Source: Flavobacteriales bacterium
GTDB taxonomy: Bacteria > Bacteroidota > Bacteroidia > Flavobacteriales > UBA7430
DNA length: 13,335 nucleotides
Direction: 5' to 3'
Assembly (NCBI GenBank): GCA_002707145.1
Contig: PAMD01000012.1
Coordinates: 1-13,335 of the forward strand
Part shown: positions 1-9,534 of the stretch, in pieces
How positions within the stretch are numbered: position 1 is the stretch's first letter
Layout: every line of letters starts with the position of its first letter
Position numbers and translations under genes: made by a program
The notes under the pieces: model-generated
The model's input: the letters and a program-made list of their open reading frames with translations, nothing else
What the model was told of the DNA's origin: nothing
Database searches by the model: none

Positions 1-875
1 AGGGTACTTTTATTTATAGCAATAATTTCATGGTCACGCAAGCATTCTAAACTATCATCTATAGAAAAATGAGCCTTAGGTTGAGGATGAAGACTTACTT
101 GATGTATCTCACTAGTTCTAGACTGGCAACCAGTGCCACCTTTTCGTACCGTATATTTTCCTGACTGAGAAATGGTTAGAGTGTTATCGCTACTAGGCCC
201 CTGTATCAAGACTCCATTTTTAAACCATTCGAGATCTTGTGCAGCAGAAGAAGTTAGATTTATAGAATCCAATTCGCACATTGATGTATCGCCAATAATG
301 GAGATATCACTTCCAAATTTAATTTGAAATATAGCCTGATGGTTGCAAGGTCTTTCTACAACTGAGGTATTGGATGTTCGGCAGTTGTATGTTGTACCAG
401 GTTTGAGTGAAGATGGCAATTTCAGAATTACCCAAGACTTCAAGCTGTTTTGACTGCAACCAGGATTCCATACTTTTTCAGCAGTAAATCTATTCTTCAA
501 TTTAGCACTATTGTATACTGGTGAATTATTGAAATATTGCACTAGCTCATTCATAGTTGAAGAGCCTGAAGTAATTAAATTCCAATTGACCTTGTAATAT
601 GGTAAAAAGTAGTCTTTAAATATAAAAAATTCTGAAGATGGGGTTCCATTGCAGCAATTTACAAAGCTTCCGTCTTGATTGATATCAATGTATATTCCTC
701 GTGTTGAATTTATAGTGTTATCTAGCTCTGAAATATTATCATGCCAAGTTCCGATTGCTAAGTACCTATCGCATCCGTCTTTAACGACAACACCAACACC
801 AGCATGGCCACTTGCATGAAAGTACGAGCTCAAGCAAACAAAAAGAGGAAGTAAAGCGTAAAGAATATTTTTCAT
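1..875 (-). CDS. Secreted PKD-domain protein, N-terminal part (runs off the left edge)
   Basis: An uninterrupted minus-strand frame starts with ATG at 875-873 and stays open to base 1, giving 291 complete codons. It begins MKNILYALLPLFVCL, a Lys followed by a hydrophobic core and small residues (YFHASGHA), which is a Sec signal peptide with cleavage near residues 21-25. The body is beta-rich and contains Cys pairs. Around residues 195-255 it has an Ig-like unit (SMCELDSINLTSS, then LEWFKNG, then SGKYTVRKGG) as in surface proteins of Bacteroidetes. At the edge HPQPKAHFSID begins a PKD-type repeat. Such proteins usually continue with more PKD repeats and end in a T9SS sorting domain, but that end is outside the window, so this is inference. 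No specific function is recognised. It follows two other secreted-protein genes on the same strand, 300 bp after the nuclease gene, so it probably has its own promoter. Confidence 0.82.
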   Translation of the reverse strand, partial: MKNILYALLPLFVCLSSYFHASGHAGVGVVVKDGCDRYLAIGTWHDNISELDNTINSTRGIYIDINQDGSFVNCCNGTPSSEFFIFKDYFLPYYKVNWNLITSGSSTMNELVQYFNNSPVYNSAKLKNRFTAEKVWNPGCSQNSLKSWVILKLPSSLKPGTTYNCRTSNTSVVERPCNHQAIFQIKFGSDISIIGDTSMCELDSINLTSSAAQDLEWFKNGVLIQGPSSDNTLTISQSGKYTVRKGGTGCQSRTSEIHQVSLHPQPKAHFSIDDSLECLRDHEIIAINKST

Positions 876-1175
876 GTTATAGTTTCTAATAGATTTGGAT
901 TTGCTATCACTTCAGTATGATTATAAAAATGAATCATAGTTTATTTACTTAACTATTTGAAAACATGTAGGAAGGGTTTAAAAAATAAACGCTTTGAATA
1001 ATTAAAATTTATTATACAAATTTAACGAAATATATTTTGAAAATTGATACATTATTGACACATAATTCTTAGTAACTTAATCGCATTTTTAGAGACTAAT
1101 ATAATTTTGTTATAGGATTAGAGAAATAGGTTTGAAAAGTTATAATATTGACTATTTGGGGATTCTTCTAGTCAC
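876..1175. other. Intergenic region upstream of the left-edge gene
   Basis: This 300-bp AT-rich gap has no ORF of note. On the minus strand TAAATTTG (1024-1017) matches the Bacteroidetes -7 consensus TAnnTTTG and would give a leader of about 135 nt for the gene starting at 875. No clear -33 TTG sits at the expected distance, so the promoter call is weak. A 5-bp inverted repeat, GACTA (1150-1154) and TAGTC (1169-1173), lies just past the stop of the nuclease gene. It is too short and has no T-run, so I do not call it a terminator. Confidence 0.4.
1017..1024 (-). promoter_or_regulatory. Possible -7 element for the left-edge secreted protein gene
   Basis: TAAATTTG on the minus strand fits TAnnTTTG, the -7 box of the Bacteroidetes primary sigma factor. 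It is the only exact match I found between the two flanking genes. A -33 TTG at 17-20 nt is not evident, so support is limited. Confidence 0.3.
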
Positions 1176-2156
1176 TTATTTCAAATCAAGAGTTACAATA
1201 ACAGGATTATGATCAGAAATATTTATATCCTTGGTTTCTACAATACGTGTTTTAATATCTGACTTTTTAGCAATTTGTGGAGATATTAGAATATGATCAA
1301 TCTGTTCTGCCTCACCACGATAATTGTAGGTCCAACGAACATCAGTATTTTCAAAATAATTGCTATTACCTGTTTGTATCAATTCTTCATATATGTCATC
1401 AAATCCTCTGATTCGATATATTGATTCACTTTTTTTCTCAGAATTTAAATCTCCTGTTACAACAACATTTCTTCCTGTATTCAATAATGGGATGATGGAA
1501 CGACGAGCAATAGTTGCTTGAGCCAGTCTTTTAGCATCACTATCAAATCCTCCTCTTTCACTTTTAAAGTGCATAACAAAAACATCAATTTCTTTTTCGT
1601 TTACTATTACAGTAGCTTTAAGACCTTTACTAATACCTGTTTCTCCCTCGGTGTCTCCATCTTTTTCTTCTAAGTAAATTGACCTTCCCTTAATTTCATA
1701 CATAACCTCTTTCAAAGGATATTTTGATAAGATAGCAACATGTTGTTTTGTAAAGTTATCTTTACAATCACAAACTTCCCAATATTCATAGTTGACACCT
1801 ATCTTTTTAAGCTCGTTTATTAATACTTTCATGTCATCTTTCTCACCAACTTCTGTTAGTGTTAAAATATCAGCATTAATTTTTTTAATGAATTGAGCCA
1901 CATTTGCAGATGCTTCTTCAAATTTGGCTGTACGATTATCTGCGTCATTCCAAAAAATTTGGTCTTGTTTAGATTCACGTTTTATATCAAATTGCATACC
2001 AAACTTAATGTGAACTCTAGACTTATTTAAGAATTCACTATTAAAGGTAGCAATAGTTATTTTTTGTGCAACTACAATTTTGGAGACCAAGATTAGATAG
2101 AAAATAAAAGAAGCGAATTTTGAAATCCTGTTAATTGAGCTGTATATGTTTGTCAT
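1176..2156 (-). CDS. Secreted endonuclease/exonuclease/phosphatase (EEP, DNase I-like) family protein
   Basis: This 326-aa protein has the complete catalytic set of the EEP superfamily (DNase I, sphingomyelinase, inositol phosphatases). It shows TFNSEF with Asn39, LTEVGE with Glu102, FVMHFKS with His196, TGDLNS with Asp236 and Asn238, QIDHIL with Asp287, and the final SDHNP with Asp315-His316. These residues bind a divalent metal and activate water for phosphodiester or phosphomonoester cleavage. A hydrophobic N-terminus (residues 13-30, ending VVAQ) is a signal peptide, so the enzyme is exported. It ends 10 residues after SDHNP, with no T9SS sorting domain, so a periplasmic site or export independent of T9SS is likely. 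Substrate is not decidable from sequence; nuclease or phosphatase are both possible. ATG at 2156-2154 is preceded by an A-rich stretch and no Shine-Dalgarno, usual for this phylum. The giant surface gene ends 133 bp upstream on the same strand. Confidence 0.9.
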   Translation of the reverse strand: MTNIYSSINRISKFASFIFYLILVSKIVVAQKITIATFNSEFLNKSRVHIKFGMQFDIKRESKQDQIFWNDADNRTAKFEEASANVAQFIKKINADILTLTEVGEKDDMKVLINELKKIGVNYEYWEVCDCKDNFTKQHVAILSKYPLKEVMYEIKGRSIYLEEKDGDTEGETGISKGLKATVIVNEKEIDVFVMHFKSERGGFDSDAKRLAQATIARRSIIPLLNTGRNVVVTGDLNSEKKSESIYRIRGFDDIYEELIQTGNSNYFENTDVRWTYNYRGEAEQIDHILISPQIAKKSDIKTRIVETKDINISDHNPVIVTLDLK

Positions 2157-2289
2157 TTTAATTTTTATTAAATCGTGATATTTTCTTTATCAAAGTATCT
2201 ACTTGTAAAAGCAAATTCAGATGTTAGGGCGAAGCATAATATTTGGGGTCTTTTTTGCACACACTTGTCATGATATTATAGATCAGTGA

Positions 2290-5200
2290 TTATTTAACTA
2301 AGTATACAGAACCTTTATAGTAATGTATTTTTCCCCTAAAGTCTGAAGCTCTAATATGATAAAGATAATAACCTGGCAAAGCATCTTTACCATCCCAGGA
2401 ATTTTGGTTTGCATCTGATACAAAAATCTTTTCACCCCAACGATTGTAAATGGTTGTTTGGAAGTTTTTAACACCTATTCCAATGGGTTTAAATCCGTCA
2501 TTCAATCCATCCTTAGTTGGTGTAAAGGCATTAGGAATATAAAGATTATAAGCGTAGGAAATATATATGTTTTTAGTTAGGCTGTCTAAGCAACCAAATG
2601 GTGAAGATATCAATTGTTTAATTGAATAATAACCGCTATCTAAGAATGTGTGAAGGAAGTTCGATGTTCCATAGTTTACTCCATCACTTAAGAAATAATA
2701 AATAGAATCGGCACCTACGCTTTTGTCTGTGCATTCAATTTCTGAGGTAAAAATATCAGCAGTTTCAGGAAATAAGTTGAAATCTGAAATTGGCAGTGGA
2801 TGAACGGTAACATTTTTTGTAATGGTATAATCACAACCTGGAATAGTTGTGATGCTTAAGTTCACAGGATAAGTCCCGCTATTAGAATATTGATACTTAA
2901 ATGAATCCAATTCCTCAACAGTATTTCCGTCGCCCATATCAAAAATAGATTTAGAGATAGGTAGTAACTGTCCTTCTGTAAGATTATAGACCCACTCTAA
3001 ACTATTTTTACAGTGATCTTTTATAAGTAAGTTTGGTTTAACAATGTGAGTTATCTCTATGGAGTCTATTGATTTGTCACTACAACCAAATTCATTGGAT
3101 ACTTCTAAAGTAATGGTATATTTTCCTTTATTTAAGAAGGAATGATTGAACGCTTTTTGATTATTGTTGGTGCCATCACTTAATAACCAATCGTAATTAT
3201 TGTTGTTGGTACTCGATGAAAAGTTTATCAAATTGTCATCGCATGGTTGGTCTTTCAGTATTTTTGAGAGCGGTTCTGGTCTAATTATTATGGTGAAATT
3301 GCTATCACTTTTGCAACCTCTATTAGTCAATATTTGTTGATTTATAATATACGATCCGGCTCCAGGAAAACGGTGAGAAACTGATTCTCCATAAAGGGTA
3401 TCATTATTAATCGTCCAGATAGTTCTTAATACGGAATCTAGTCTAGTTGGTTGAGAGGTAAAAATAATATTTTCATTTTCACAAACTCCTTGTTGATCAT
3501 GGTTTATCGATTCACTAAAATAAACCACATAATCATTAAAAGATGAGTCAATACAACCTTTATCGCTGATAATTTTTTGTCCTAATGTTTGTTTACCTAA
3601 TTGACTTGACCGGAGTAGAATGGAGTCATCACCTAAAACAAAACCTTTACCATTAACATTCCAATATATTTCATCTATGTTACCCGAATTGATGTTTGAA
3701 TTATCATAAGCCCAGGTAATATCGTCTTTACAAATATTTTCAATAGAAAATGAACTCTCTGGAAGTGGCTGTATTTTAACGGTAGCAAAAGCTGTATCTC
3801 TACAATTTTTTATACTATTAACTTGGAGGTTAATTTGGTAAGTACCCGTATCGGCATATTGGTGACTGATTGTTTTTTGACTTAGAATATTTTGATCTCC
3901 GAGATCCCATTTATACATGACAATACTATCCTTATTAGCAGAAGAAAATTGAGGGTTAAAGATAACTTGTTCGTTTTGACAATGATTACTTAAATTAAGA
4001 TAAATTTCAGGTTTATCATTAATATTTATAGTTTGAGCAAAGGAATCAACACAACCTTTATCACTGTATGATTTTAAAATAGCCCAGATCGAATCTTTTA
4101 AAGGTAGCTTTTTATACACCGAATCTGTATTGAAGAATTCATTATCTATGGACCATTGATGATTTAACTGACCACCAGGAAAGACTGTTTTTTCATAGAA
4201 TAAAACAGTCTCTCCCTTGCATCCCTCTTCAAATGAGAAGCTAGTTTTAGGGTTAGGATAAATATTTAGGACTTTTGTGGTTGTATCCCAACATCCATAG
4301 TTATTATTTATGTACAAACTAGCATTGATTTGCTGAGCAGAGTCTATAAAATACTTTGGATTGTTAAAGTTGGATGACCCTAAAACACCTAAATTCCATG
4401 AAGTACTGTCTGGTTGATTAGTTTGATAGTCACTAATATTTTCAAAAATAAACAATAACCCAGCACAACTATCTTGAAGGCCAATCATAGCTGTAGGTTT
4501 ACTAATTACTTGTACTAGGGTTGAATCCTTAATCTCACATCCTTCAATATCTGAAATGTTGAGAGTATATACAGTATTTTGATCTGGGTATGCATAAGTA
4601 TAGAAACCTCTAGAATTACTCAGACTATCAGTTGGGTACCAAAAAGTTTGTTTTAGTTTTGATTCTCCTCCTGTTACAAAGTATCCTATGGGAACTTTAT
4701 CACCCTGACATATGGATGCAGTGTCAGGCATATCAATTTTCATTGGTGTGAAGACTGAAATAGTAACCGAATCATTTGATGAACAATTTCCTTTGTTAGT
4801 GTTAAGCACCATTACAATTTCACGTCTTTTATCAAGTGTGTTTATTGCTGTTAGTACAGTTCTACTACTTTTTGAATTATTCAATAGTAGTGGATTATTC
4901 CACAGATATGTGTTGGCTGTATCACCTATTGAGCCTATGAGTAGTTTGTCATTTGGGCATACAAGTGTATCTCTTCCGGCATTCAACAACTGGATATTTT
5001 TAATGATCTCAGTTGTTGAGTTACAAACACAGTTAGAGTCTGAAATATATAATAACAAATCACATGTGTAAATCGATGGTACTTTAAATTGTAATTTACG
5101 TTGCACTAGTTCACCACTTGAAACTTTAAATAATAAAGTATCTTGAGCTATATTAACGTCTCCAGAATCTACTACTCCATTTTTATTTGAATCATATATG

Positions 5201-8200
5201 ATTTCGGTTATCAGTGGTGAAGAAGGTAATTTGTTAATCCCTGTATTTGTTAAAGTATAGTTTAAGTCAACTAATTCATCCTTACCCATAGGTGTAGATG
5301 AAGCATTCAAAAACTGAAGTGAGTATGACTCTTTGATAACTGAATCTGTTCTCTGCAAAGAACTTGTAGCCACTTTAATATCACAGTAAGTATTACTACT
5401 TACACAAAAAGCTGAGGACTTCACTACAGCTTGTGCGTAGATTTGTTTATCACCACAGGTTAAATCGTATAAGTTAAATCGTGTTTTCATCTTGAATGTT
5501 GAGCTATCTCCTGGAGCTATGTTGGGTGGTATTTTCCATGAATATATATTTTGACCAGTAGAATTATCAAAAATTGGTTTTTTAGTTGGAGCATTATGTC
5601 CCTTATCAATGTAATTTGTATCAACCAGCACACCAGGAGGGAAGGTTAATACAAATTGATCTGATTGTCCAGTTGAATCTGGACCTAAATTTATAAACTT
5701 TGCATAAGTGTTATCATTATAATTACATGGAATCAATGGGTTCATATTTAGTGAAATTGCAGAAAAATAAGGTTTAACAATACCTACAATATTTATTGCA
5801 TCGGATAAAATAAAGGGAGCATTAACTGGATTACCACATTTGAGATAACCTCCTGGTCTTATAAGAAATGAAGAGCCACTGGTATAATTACAATCTGTTG
5901 ATAACCAAAATTTTAGCTTCATTTTGAAGCCGTTGTTACTATTGACACCATTTAAACCTCTTAAATCAAATAAACTGTCCCTATTTGTGAAGTTCCAACG
6001 AAAAATACTTGGGCCAACACGAACAAAATTGCTAATACATATTGAGTCATTCCTTCCGTCCTTATAAAGCCAAGCAGTATCCTCAAGTGTCATTCCAGGT
6101 TGTGTCTGAATGTCTAGATATGAATTAAAAACTTTTGGCGATCCTGTGTTATTTATTTGAACTTGGAATTCTTGTCGTTTACACAAGTCAATTTCTGAAA
6201 ATCGTGATAGAATAGTAGCATCTAATCGCGTATTTATTGGCTCATAGATAAGATTGAAAGATTCATATAAACATGGATAATCTGGTATTGAATTAGGATA
6301 TTTAGTACAGTTAGATCCAATAAGCAGCTGAATACTATCCTTACTACAAGATGAATATGTAGCATAAACGATATAGTCTTTCTGTGCCCCACTCAAGAAA
6401 TCTCCCGCTTTAAAAATATCATTATTCTTGGTTAGAAATTGATTTGTTGATTTATCTCTTATAGCAACTATTTTTCTGTTTGCATTCACTATTGCACCAA
6501 GCCAAACATTTTTTGCCAAGGCTCTATTACTTATATTTTTTACACGAATCTCCCATTCTACTGTATCTTTCTCAGGATAAACATGATCATCCATTATGGT
6601 AACAATCATATCCTGTTGAGTATAAGATATAATATCCTTTGTGTTTGATGTCATAATGGTGTCAAGTCCAGACCCAAGAAATCCTAATTTTTCAAATACA
6701 AATCCATAAGTGAAATCATGATTTCTGTTAGTTGCTTTACAGTTAGGTGTTAGTTGTGCAGTATAAGTTCCTGTAAATCCATCATCACTTATGAGAATTG
6801 ACCCGCCCAAATCACTGTATAATGAATCTGTTCTATACTTTATTTCATTTGTTGTTCGAGCGTATGGATGAATTGTATCAACTAGCTGGTTTGCTGTTCT
6901 TCCGGTTCCTCTTGTACGGTATTGCCTAAAGCTTCCATTGGTAACATCAAATCCTGAGGGCTTTTTTAGTATTATCTCTTTAAGCTTCGCCCATTTCCTA
7001 TATTCATATGGAAAAATATTGCCACCAGCATAGTTAGTGCAACACCTACCCACACTTAAATAAAAATTTTGCGATATATTAAAATTGACACATCCTTCTT
7101 TGACTATATTATTTGTACCATAATTTGTAAAATAATAACCCATCAAATTTAATCGGGCTGAAAAATCATCACAATAATAAATTTGGGTTGGACTTGGTCT
7201 GGCAACAGAACTTAAATAAAAACGATTAGTCAGTTGTAAATCTACCGATACATTGCTTAAGTTCTGGTCAACAACATATTTTACGTTCAATGCTAAACTA
7301 TCTCTGTTTGTGTAACGAAAAGTTGGATAAACTAGGCACCCTGATGAACTTAAACTTCCTAGACTAATATCGAAAGTATAGGTCTTTGAATTTCCACTAG
7401 AGGTGGATGTGTATGGTACTTGTGAACATTTGACCACAAGAGAACCGTTACGATAGATGCTTAAGGATGCTTCTTTAGCTGATAAATATCGCCCGTAGTC
7501 CAATGAAGTGGTTGCTTTTCCATAGCTCCAATTAGTTATAGAACCAGCATTATTTACTTTACCACTAAATGTAGTAAGTAACGTATCACCATACATAATT
7601 CGGTTATGCTTAATCTTAGAATGATCTAATGTACCATTGATATCAGCAATACCGTCATTATCATTGTCAGGTAGGCCATAACTGATACGTTTAGCCTCAA
7701 AATTATTAAAATGCAATCCGGAATTACATGAATTAATACAATGTACTTTAATGAAATCATTTGTACAATAAAGTGGTATATTACAGCTAGAAACGCATGT
7801 CGTATCTGGATTGTATAATATATTTATGGCAATATTCTGGGTACTATTTACAGTGTTATTCTGGCAATTTCCTTTAATGTTTATTAATAATTCGCTTCGG
7901 GGAAGTGTAACTGTCGGTTTACCGTTAAACTTAGCTAGTACAGTATCATTTCGTTGAACTATGCTAGTTGGTGACCAAGAAGTTCCGTTTGGATGAAAAA
8001 ATTGCATGTCACTAGTTGACAATGAGTGAGTCACTGTTTTGGGTAATTTTAATTGTATTGTCAATTGAGAACGTGCACTAGGGTAGAAAAAATAGCCATT
8101 ATTTACTGTAAACTCTAATTGTCTTGTTTGACCATCTAAAATATCTGTAGGGATAAGTTTAGTCATCCTGAATGATTGAACGGAACCTATATTTCCATAT

Positions 8201-8808
8201 TTTTCATTGTAGTTAATTAAATTATTACATTGGTCTCTATAATTAGCTTTAAACTTCCAACGCTGGGTGTATAGCGTCCCAGTATTACAAATTGATGGAC
8301 AACAAGACTTGGTTTTCCAATTAATTATAATTGAATCCCCAGGAGCCATATTCTCAAGGGAAATAAATACTTGACCTACTGAATTTGAACCTAGACATGA
8401 GTATACTCCATTTGAACTTGTAGGGGTAGTTTTGTATGGTACGATTTTATTTGTATTACCATTGATAGAAGATTTAAGAGTAAATGAAGATTCTAGAATT
8501 TTAGAAATGATATTCGCTTGATAGCCATTACCGCGTGATTGGAAAATATCTAATTTTATAGATCTAGCTGTGTCGTCGCCTTTATTGTATAAAATTAATT
8601 GTTGATCGTGAAGATAGTAGTCCGATAGACATGATGTCGTAGAGGAGAAAGGTGTTATTATCAACTCAGGCTGAATATTTGATATAGTAGTATTAGCTGA
8701 TTTTTGAGTTGTCTTACAAGTAGAATTATCACAACCCCATGAAGAAGAATAGGTGACATTTAAATCAACACACTTTACAACTTTGATACTATCCTTAAAA
8801 ATAAATGT
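2290..8808 (-). CDS. C-terminal 2172 codons of an interrupted giant T9SS surface protein (PKD repeats, type B sorting domain)
   Basis: The open frame runs from the codon after an in-frame TAA (8811-8809) to TAA at 2292-2290. The first possible initiator is TTG at 8664-8662, with no ribosome-binding context and no signal peptide after it. The 48 codons before that TTG still read as protein (SSSWGCDNSTC, KSANTT), so the real start is the ATG at 9534. Numbering from there: repeated beta-rich DUF11-like segments to about residue 1450; a calcium-loop-like DNDNDGIAD near 622 and DSNKNGVVDSGD near 1450; two Cys-containing C-G-D/lG segments near 1515-1670; about eight PKD-like repeats (1677-2328), several with the GCxDS/GCKSDS signature; and a CHU_C/gliding-motility-associated type B sorting domain (2330-2414, IPNAFTP, YNRWGEKIF, WDGK, PGYYLYHI). 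The family role is T9SS-exported cell-surface adhesin. The exact function is unknown. Confidence 0.88.
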   Translation of the reverse strand, partial: TFIFKDSIKVVKCVDLNVTYSSSWGCDNSTCKTTQKSANTTISNIQPELIITPFSSTTSCLSDYYLHDQQLILYNKGDDTARSIKLDIFQSRGNGYQANIISKILESSFTLKSSINGNTNKIVPYKTTPTSSNGVYSCLGSNSVGQVFISLENMAPGDSIIINWKTKSCCPSICNTGTLYTQRWKFKANYRDQCNNLINYNEKYGNIGSVQSFRMTKLIPTDILDGQTRQLEFTVNNGYFFYPSARSQLTIQLKLPKTVTHSLSTSDMQFFHPNGTSWSPTSIVQRNDTVLAKFNGKPTVTLPRSELLINIKGNCQNNTVNSTQNIAINILYNPDTTCVSSCNIPLYCTNDFIKVHCINSCNSGLHFNNFEAKRISYGLPDNDNDGIADINGTLDHSKIKHNRIMYGDTLLTTFSGKVNNAGSITNWSYGKATTSLDYGRYLSAKEASLSIYRNGSLVVKCSQVPYTSTSSGNSKTYTFDISLGSLSSSGCLVYPTFRYTNRDSLALNVKYVVDQNLSNVSVDLQLTNRFYLSSVARPSPTQIYYCDDFSARLNLMGYYFTNYGTNNIVKEGCVNFNISQNFYLSVGRCCTNYAGGNIFPYEYRKWAKLKEIILKKPSGFDVTNGSFRQYRTRGTGRTANQLVDTIHPYARTTNEIKYRTDSLYSDLGGSILISDDGFTGTYTAQLTPNCKATNRNHDFTYGFVFEKLGFLGSGLDTIMTSNTKDIISYTQQDMIVTIMDDHVYPEKDTVEWEIRVKNISNRALAKNVWLGAIVNANRKIVAIRDKSTNQFLTKNNDIFKAGDFLSGAQKDYIVYATYSSCSKDSIQLLIGSNCTKYPNSIPDYPCLYESFNLIYEPINTRLDATILSRFSEIDLCKRQEFQVQINNTGSPKVFNSYLDIQTQPGMTLEDTAWLYKDGRNDSICISNFVRVGPSIFRWNFTNRDSLFDLRGLNGVNSNNGFKMKLKFWLSTDCNYTSGSSFLIRPGGYLKCGNPVNAPFILSDAINIVGIVKPYFSAISLNMNPLIPCNYNDNTYAKFINLGPDSTGQSDQFVLTFPPGVLVDTNYIDKGHNAPTKKPIFDNSTGQNIYSWKIPPNIAPGDSSTFKMKTRFNLYDLTCGDKQIYAQAVVKSSAFCVSSNTYCDIKVATSSLQRTDSVIKESYSLQFLNASSTPMGKDELVDLNYTLTNTGINKLPSSPLITEIIYDSNKNGVVDSGDVNIAQDTLLFKVSSGELVQRKLQFKVPSIYTCDLLLYISDSNCVCNSTTEIIKNIQLLNAGRDTLVCPNDKLLIGSIGDTANTYLWNNPLLLNNSKSSRTVLTAINTLDKRREIVMVLNTNKGNCSSNDSVTISVFTPMKIDMPDTASICQGDKVPIGYFVTGGESKLKQTFWYPTDSLSNSRGFYTYAYPDQNTVYTLNISDIEGCEIKDSTLVQVISKPTAMIGLQDSCAGLLFIFENISDYQTNQPDSTSWNLGVLGSSNFNNPKYFIDSAQQINASLYINNNYGCWDTTTKVLNIYPNPKTSFSFEEGCKGETVLFYEKTVFPGGQLNHQWSIDNEFFNTDSVYKKLPLKDSIWAILKSYSDKGCVDSFAQTININDKPEIYLNLSNHCQNEQVIFNPQFSSANKDSIVMYKWDLGDQNILSQKTISHQYADTGTYQINLQVNSIKNCRDTAFATVKIQPLPESSFSIENICKDDITWAYDNSNINSGNIDEIYWNVNGKGFVLGDDSILLRSSQLGKQTLGQKIISDKGCIDSSFNDYVVYFSESINHDQQGVCENENIIFTSQPTRLDSVLRTIWTINNDTLYGESVSHRFPGAGSYIINQQILTNRGCKSDSNFTIIIRPEPLSKILKDQPCDDNLINFSSSTNNNNYDWLLSDGTNNNQKAFNHSFLNKGKYTITLEVSNEFGCSDKSIDSIEITHIVKPNLLIKDHCKNSLEWVYNLTEGQLLPISKSIFDMGDGNTVEELDSFKYQYSNSGTYPVNLSITTIPGCDYTITKNVTVHPLPISDFNLFPETADIFTSEIECTDKSVGADSIYYFLSDGVNYGTSNFLHTFLDSGYYSIKQLISSPFGCLDSLTKNIYISYAYNLYIPNAFTPTKDGLNDGFKPIGIGVKNFQTTIYNRWGEKIFVSDANQNSWDGKDALPGYYLYHIRASDFRGKIHYYKGSVYLVK

Positions 8809-8811
8809 TTA
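8809..8811 (-). other. In-frame TAA (codon 242) interrupting the giant T9SS gene
   Basis: The minus strand reads GAT TAC AAC TAA ACA TTT ATT, giving ...FDYN, stop, TFIFKDSIKVV. No frameshift is needed to join the two sides. A single C-to-T change (CAA, Gln) would create this codon. TAA is also the true terminal stop of this gene, of the nuclease gene and of the Fur gene, so codon reassignment is excluded. I see no obvious readthrough signal or strong stem-loop directly after it. Confidence 0.9.
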
Positions 8812-9534
8812 GTTGTAATCAAAATAGATGTCCTTATTCCCAATTGTTTTAAAATCATTTGAATCAAGAGTAGTGGTGTAATTTAATCCATTTTTGACAG
8901 TTTTAATTCCATTGTATGCAATTAAATTTTGACCATTATTATAAAAACGATTGAATGAAAATTGTTTAAGTTTTCCTAAGCCACTATTTTTTAGCGTTAT
9001 CTCTCGATTGTATATATCTCCTAGATTAGCTGTTTTTAGTTGATTAGTTATGTTTTGAATACCTATAGAAGGTTGTTTTATATTCAAAACACTACCATTT
9101 TTTTGAATTGAGCCACCACTATATAAGGTTGTAGTTTTTACTATAGCCAAACCACCATTGTTTAGGAATAAACTAATATCACATGATGTATTTAACTTAA
9201 TCTTTATAATACGAGATTGAGCAACGCCAATATTTGATAGACTAAATACGGGATTGGACAAGTTGCTTATGTTTTTCTCACTCACTCCAGTTCCTGAAAG
9301 CGAACCATAAGAATAAGTGATTCCTTTTGGAAAATTAACTTGAGTTTCAATGCCTGAAACTATTGATGTCGTCGTATTACGAACCTCAATTTCTAGATAA
9401 TCTGATTCAATGCACAAATCGACTTGGGAGGGGTTATTTATTTTGACATTGAGTTTAGATTGAGCGAATGAGGAGAATATCGAAATCAATATAATTAATA
9501 CGCTAATTGACCACCTATTTATTATTGCTAACAT
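8809..9534 (-). CDS. N-terminal 241-aa fragment of the same giant surface protein, cut by an in-frame TAA
   Basis: ATG at 9534-9532 opens a frame with a clear signal peptide: Arg7, hydrophobic core 10-20, and SSFAQ with cleavage after Ala24. Next comes a DUF11-like unit (DLCIESDYLEIEV, RNTTTSIVSG, FPKGITYSYGSL) typical of the first module of giant Bacteroidetes surface proteins. A second beta module starts near residue 155 (SIGIQNITNQLKTANLGD) and is cut off mid-domain after IYFDYN by TAA at 8811-8809. The next 2172 codons lie in exactly the same frame, so this is almost certainly the front of one 2414-position protein. On its own it would be a secreted fragment with no sorting domain. The other reading, a real short protein, is unlikely because the domain continues past the stop. 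Confidence 0.85.
   Translation of the reverse strand: MLAIINRWSISVLIILISIFSSFAQSKLNVKINNPSQVDLCIESDYLEIEVRNTTTSIVSGIETQVNFPKGITYSYGSLSGTGVSEKNISNLSNPVFSLSNIGVAQSRIIKIKLNTSCDISLFLNNGGLAIVKTTTLYSGGSIQKNGSVLNIKQPSIGIQNITNQLKTANLGDIYNREITLKNSGLGKLKQFSFNRFYNNGQNLIAYNGIKTVKNGLNYTTTLDSNDFKTIGNKDIYFDYN

Noticed and set aside
2157..2289. Terminator or RNA gene between the giant gene and the nuclease gene
   Set aside because: Only a weak AT-only inverted repeat with a long loop is visible, with no GC-rich stem and T-run.
4712..5071. Plus-strand 119-aa ORF
   Set aside because: It lies entirely inside the giant surface gene on the other strand and has no recognisable protein features.
8662..8664. TTG as the start codon of the 2124-residue downstream frame
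   Set aside because: No ribosome-binding context, no signal peptide after it, and the 48 codons before it are clearly coding. It is the first available start only because of the in-frame TAA.
8809..8811. Stop-codon reassignment of TAA to explain the interrupted gene
   Set aside because: TAA also ends the giant gene itself, the nuclease gene and the Fur gene at the expected places.
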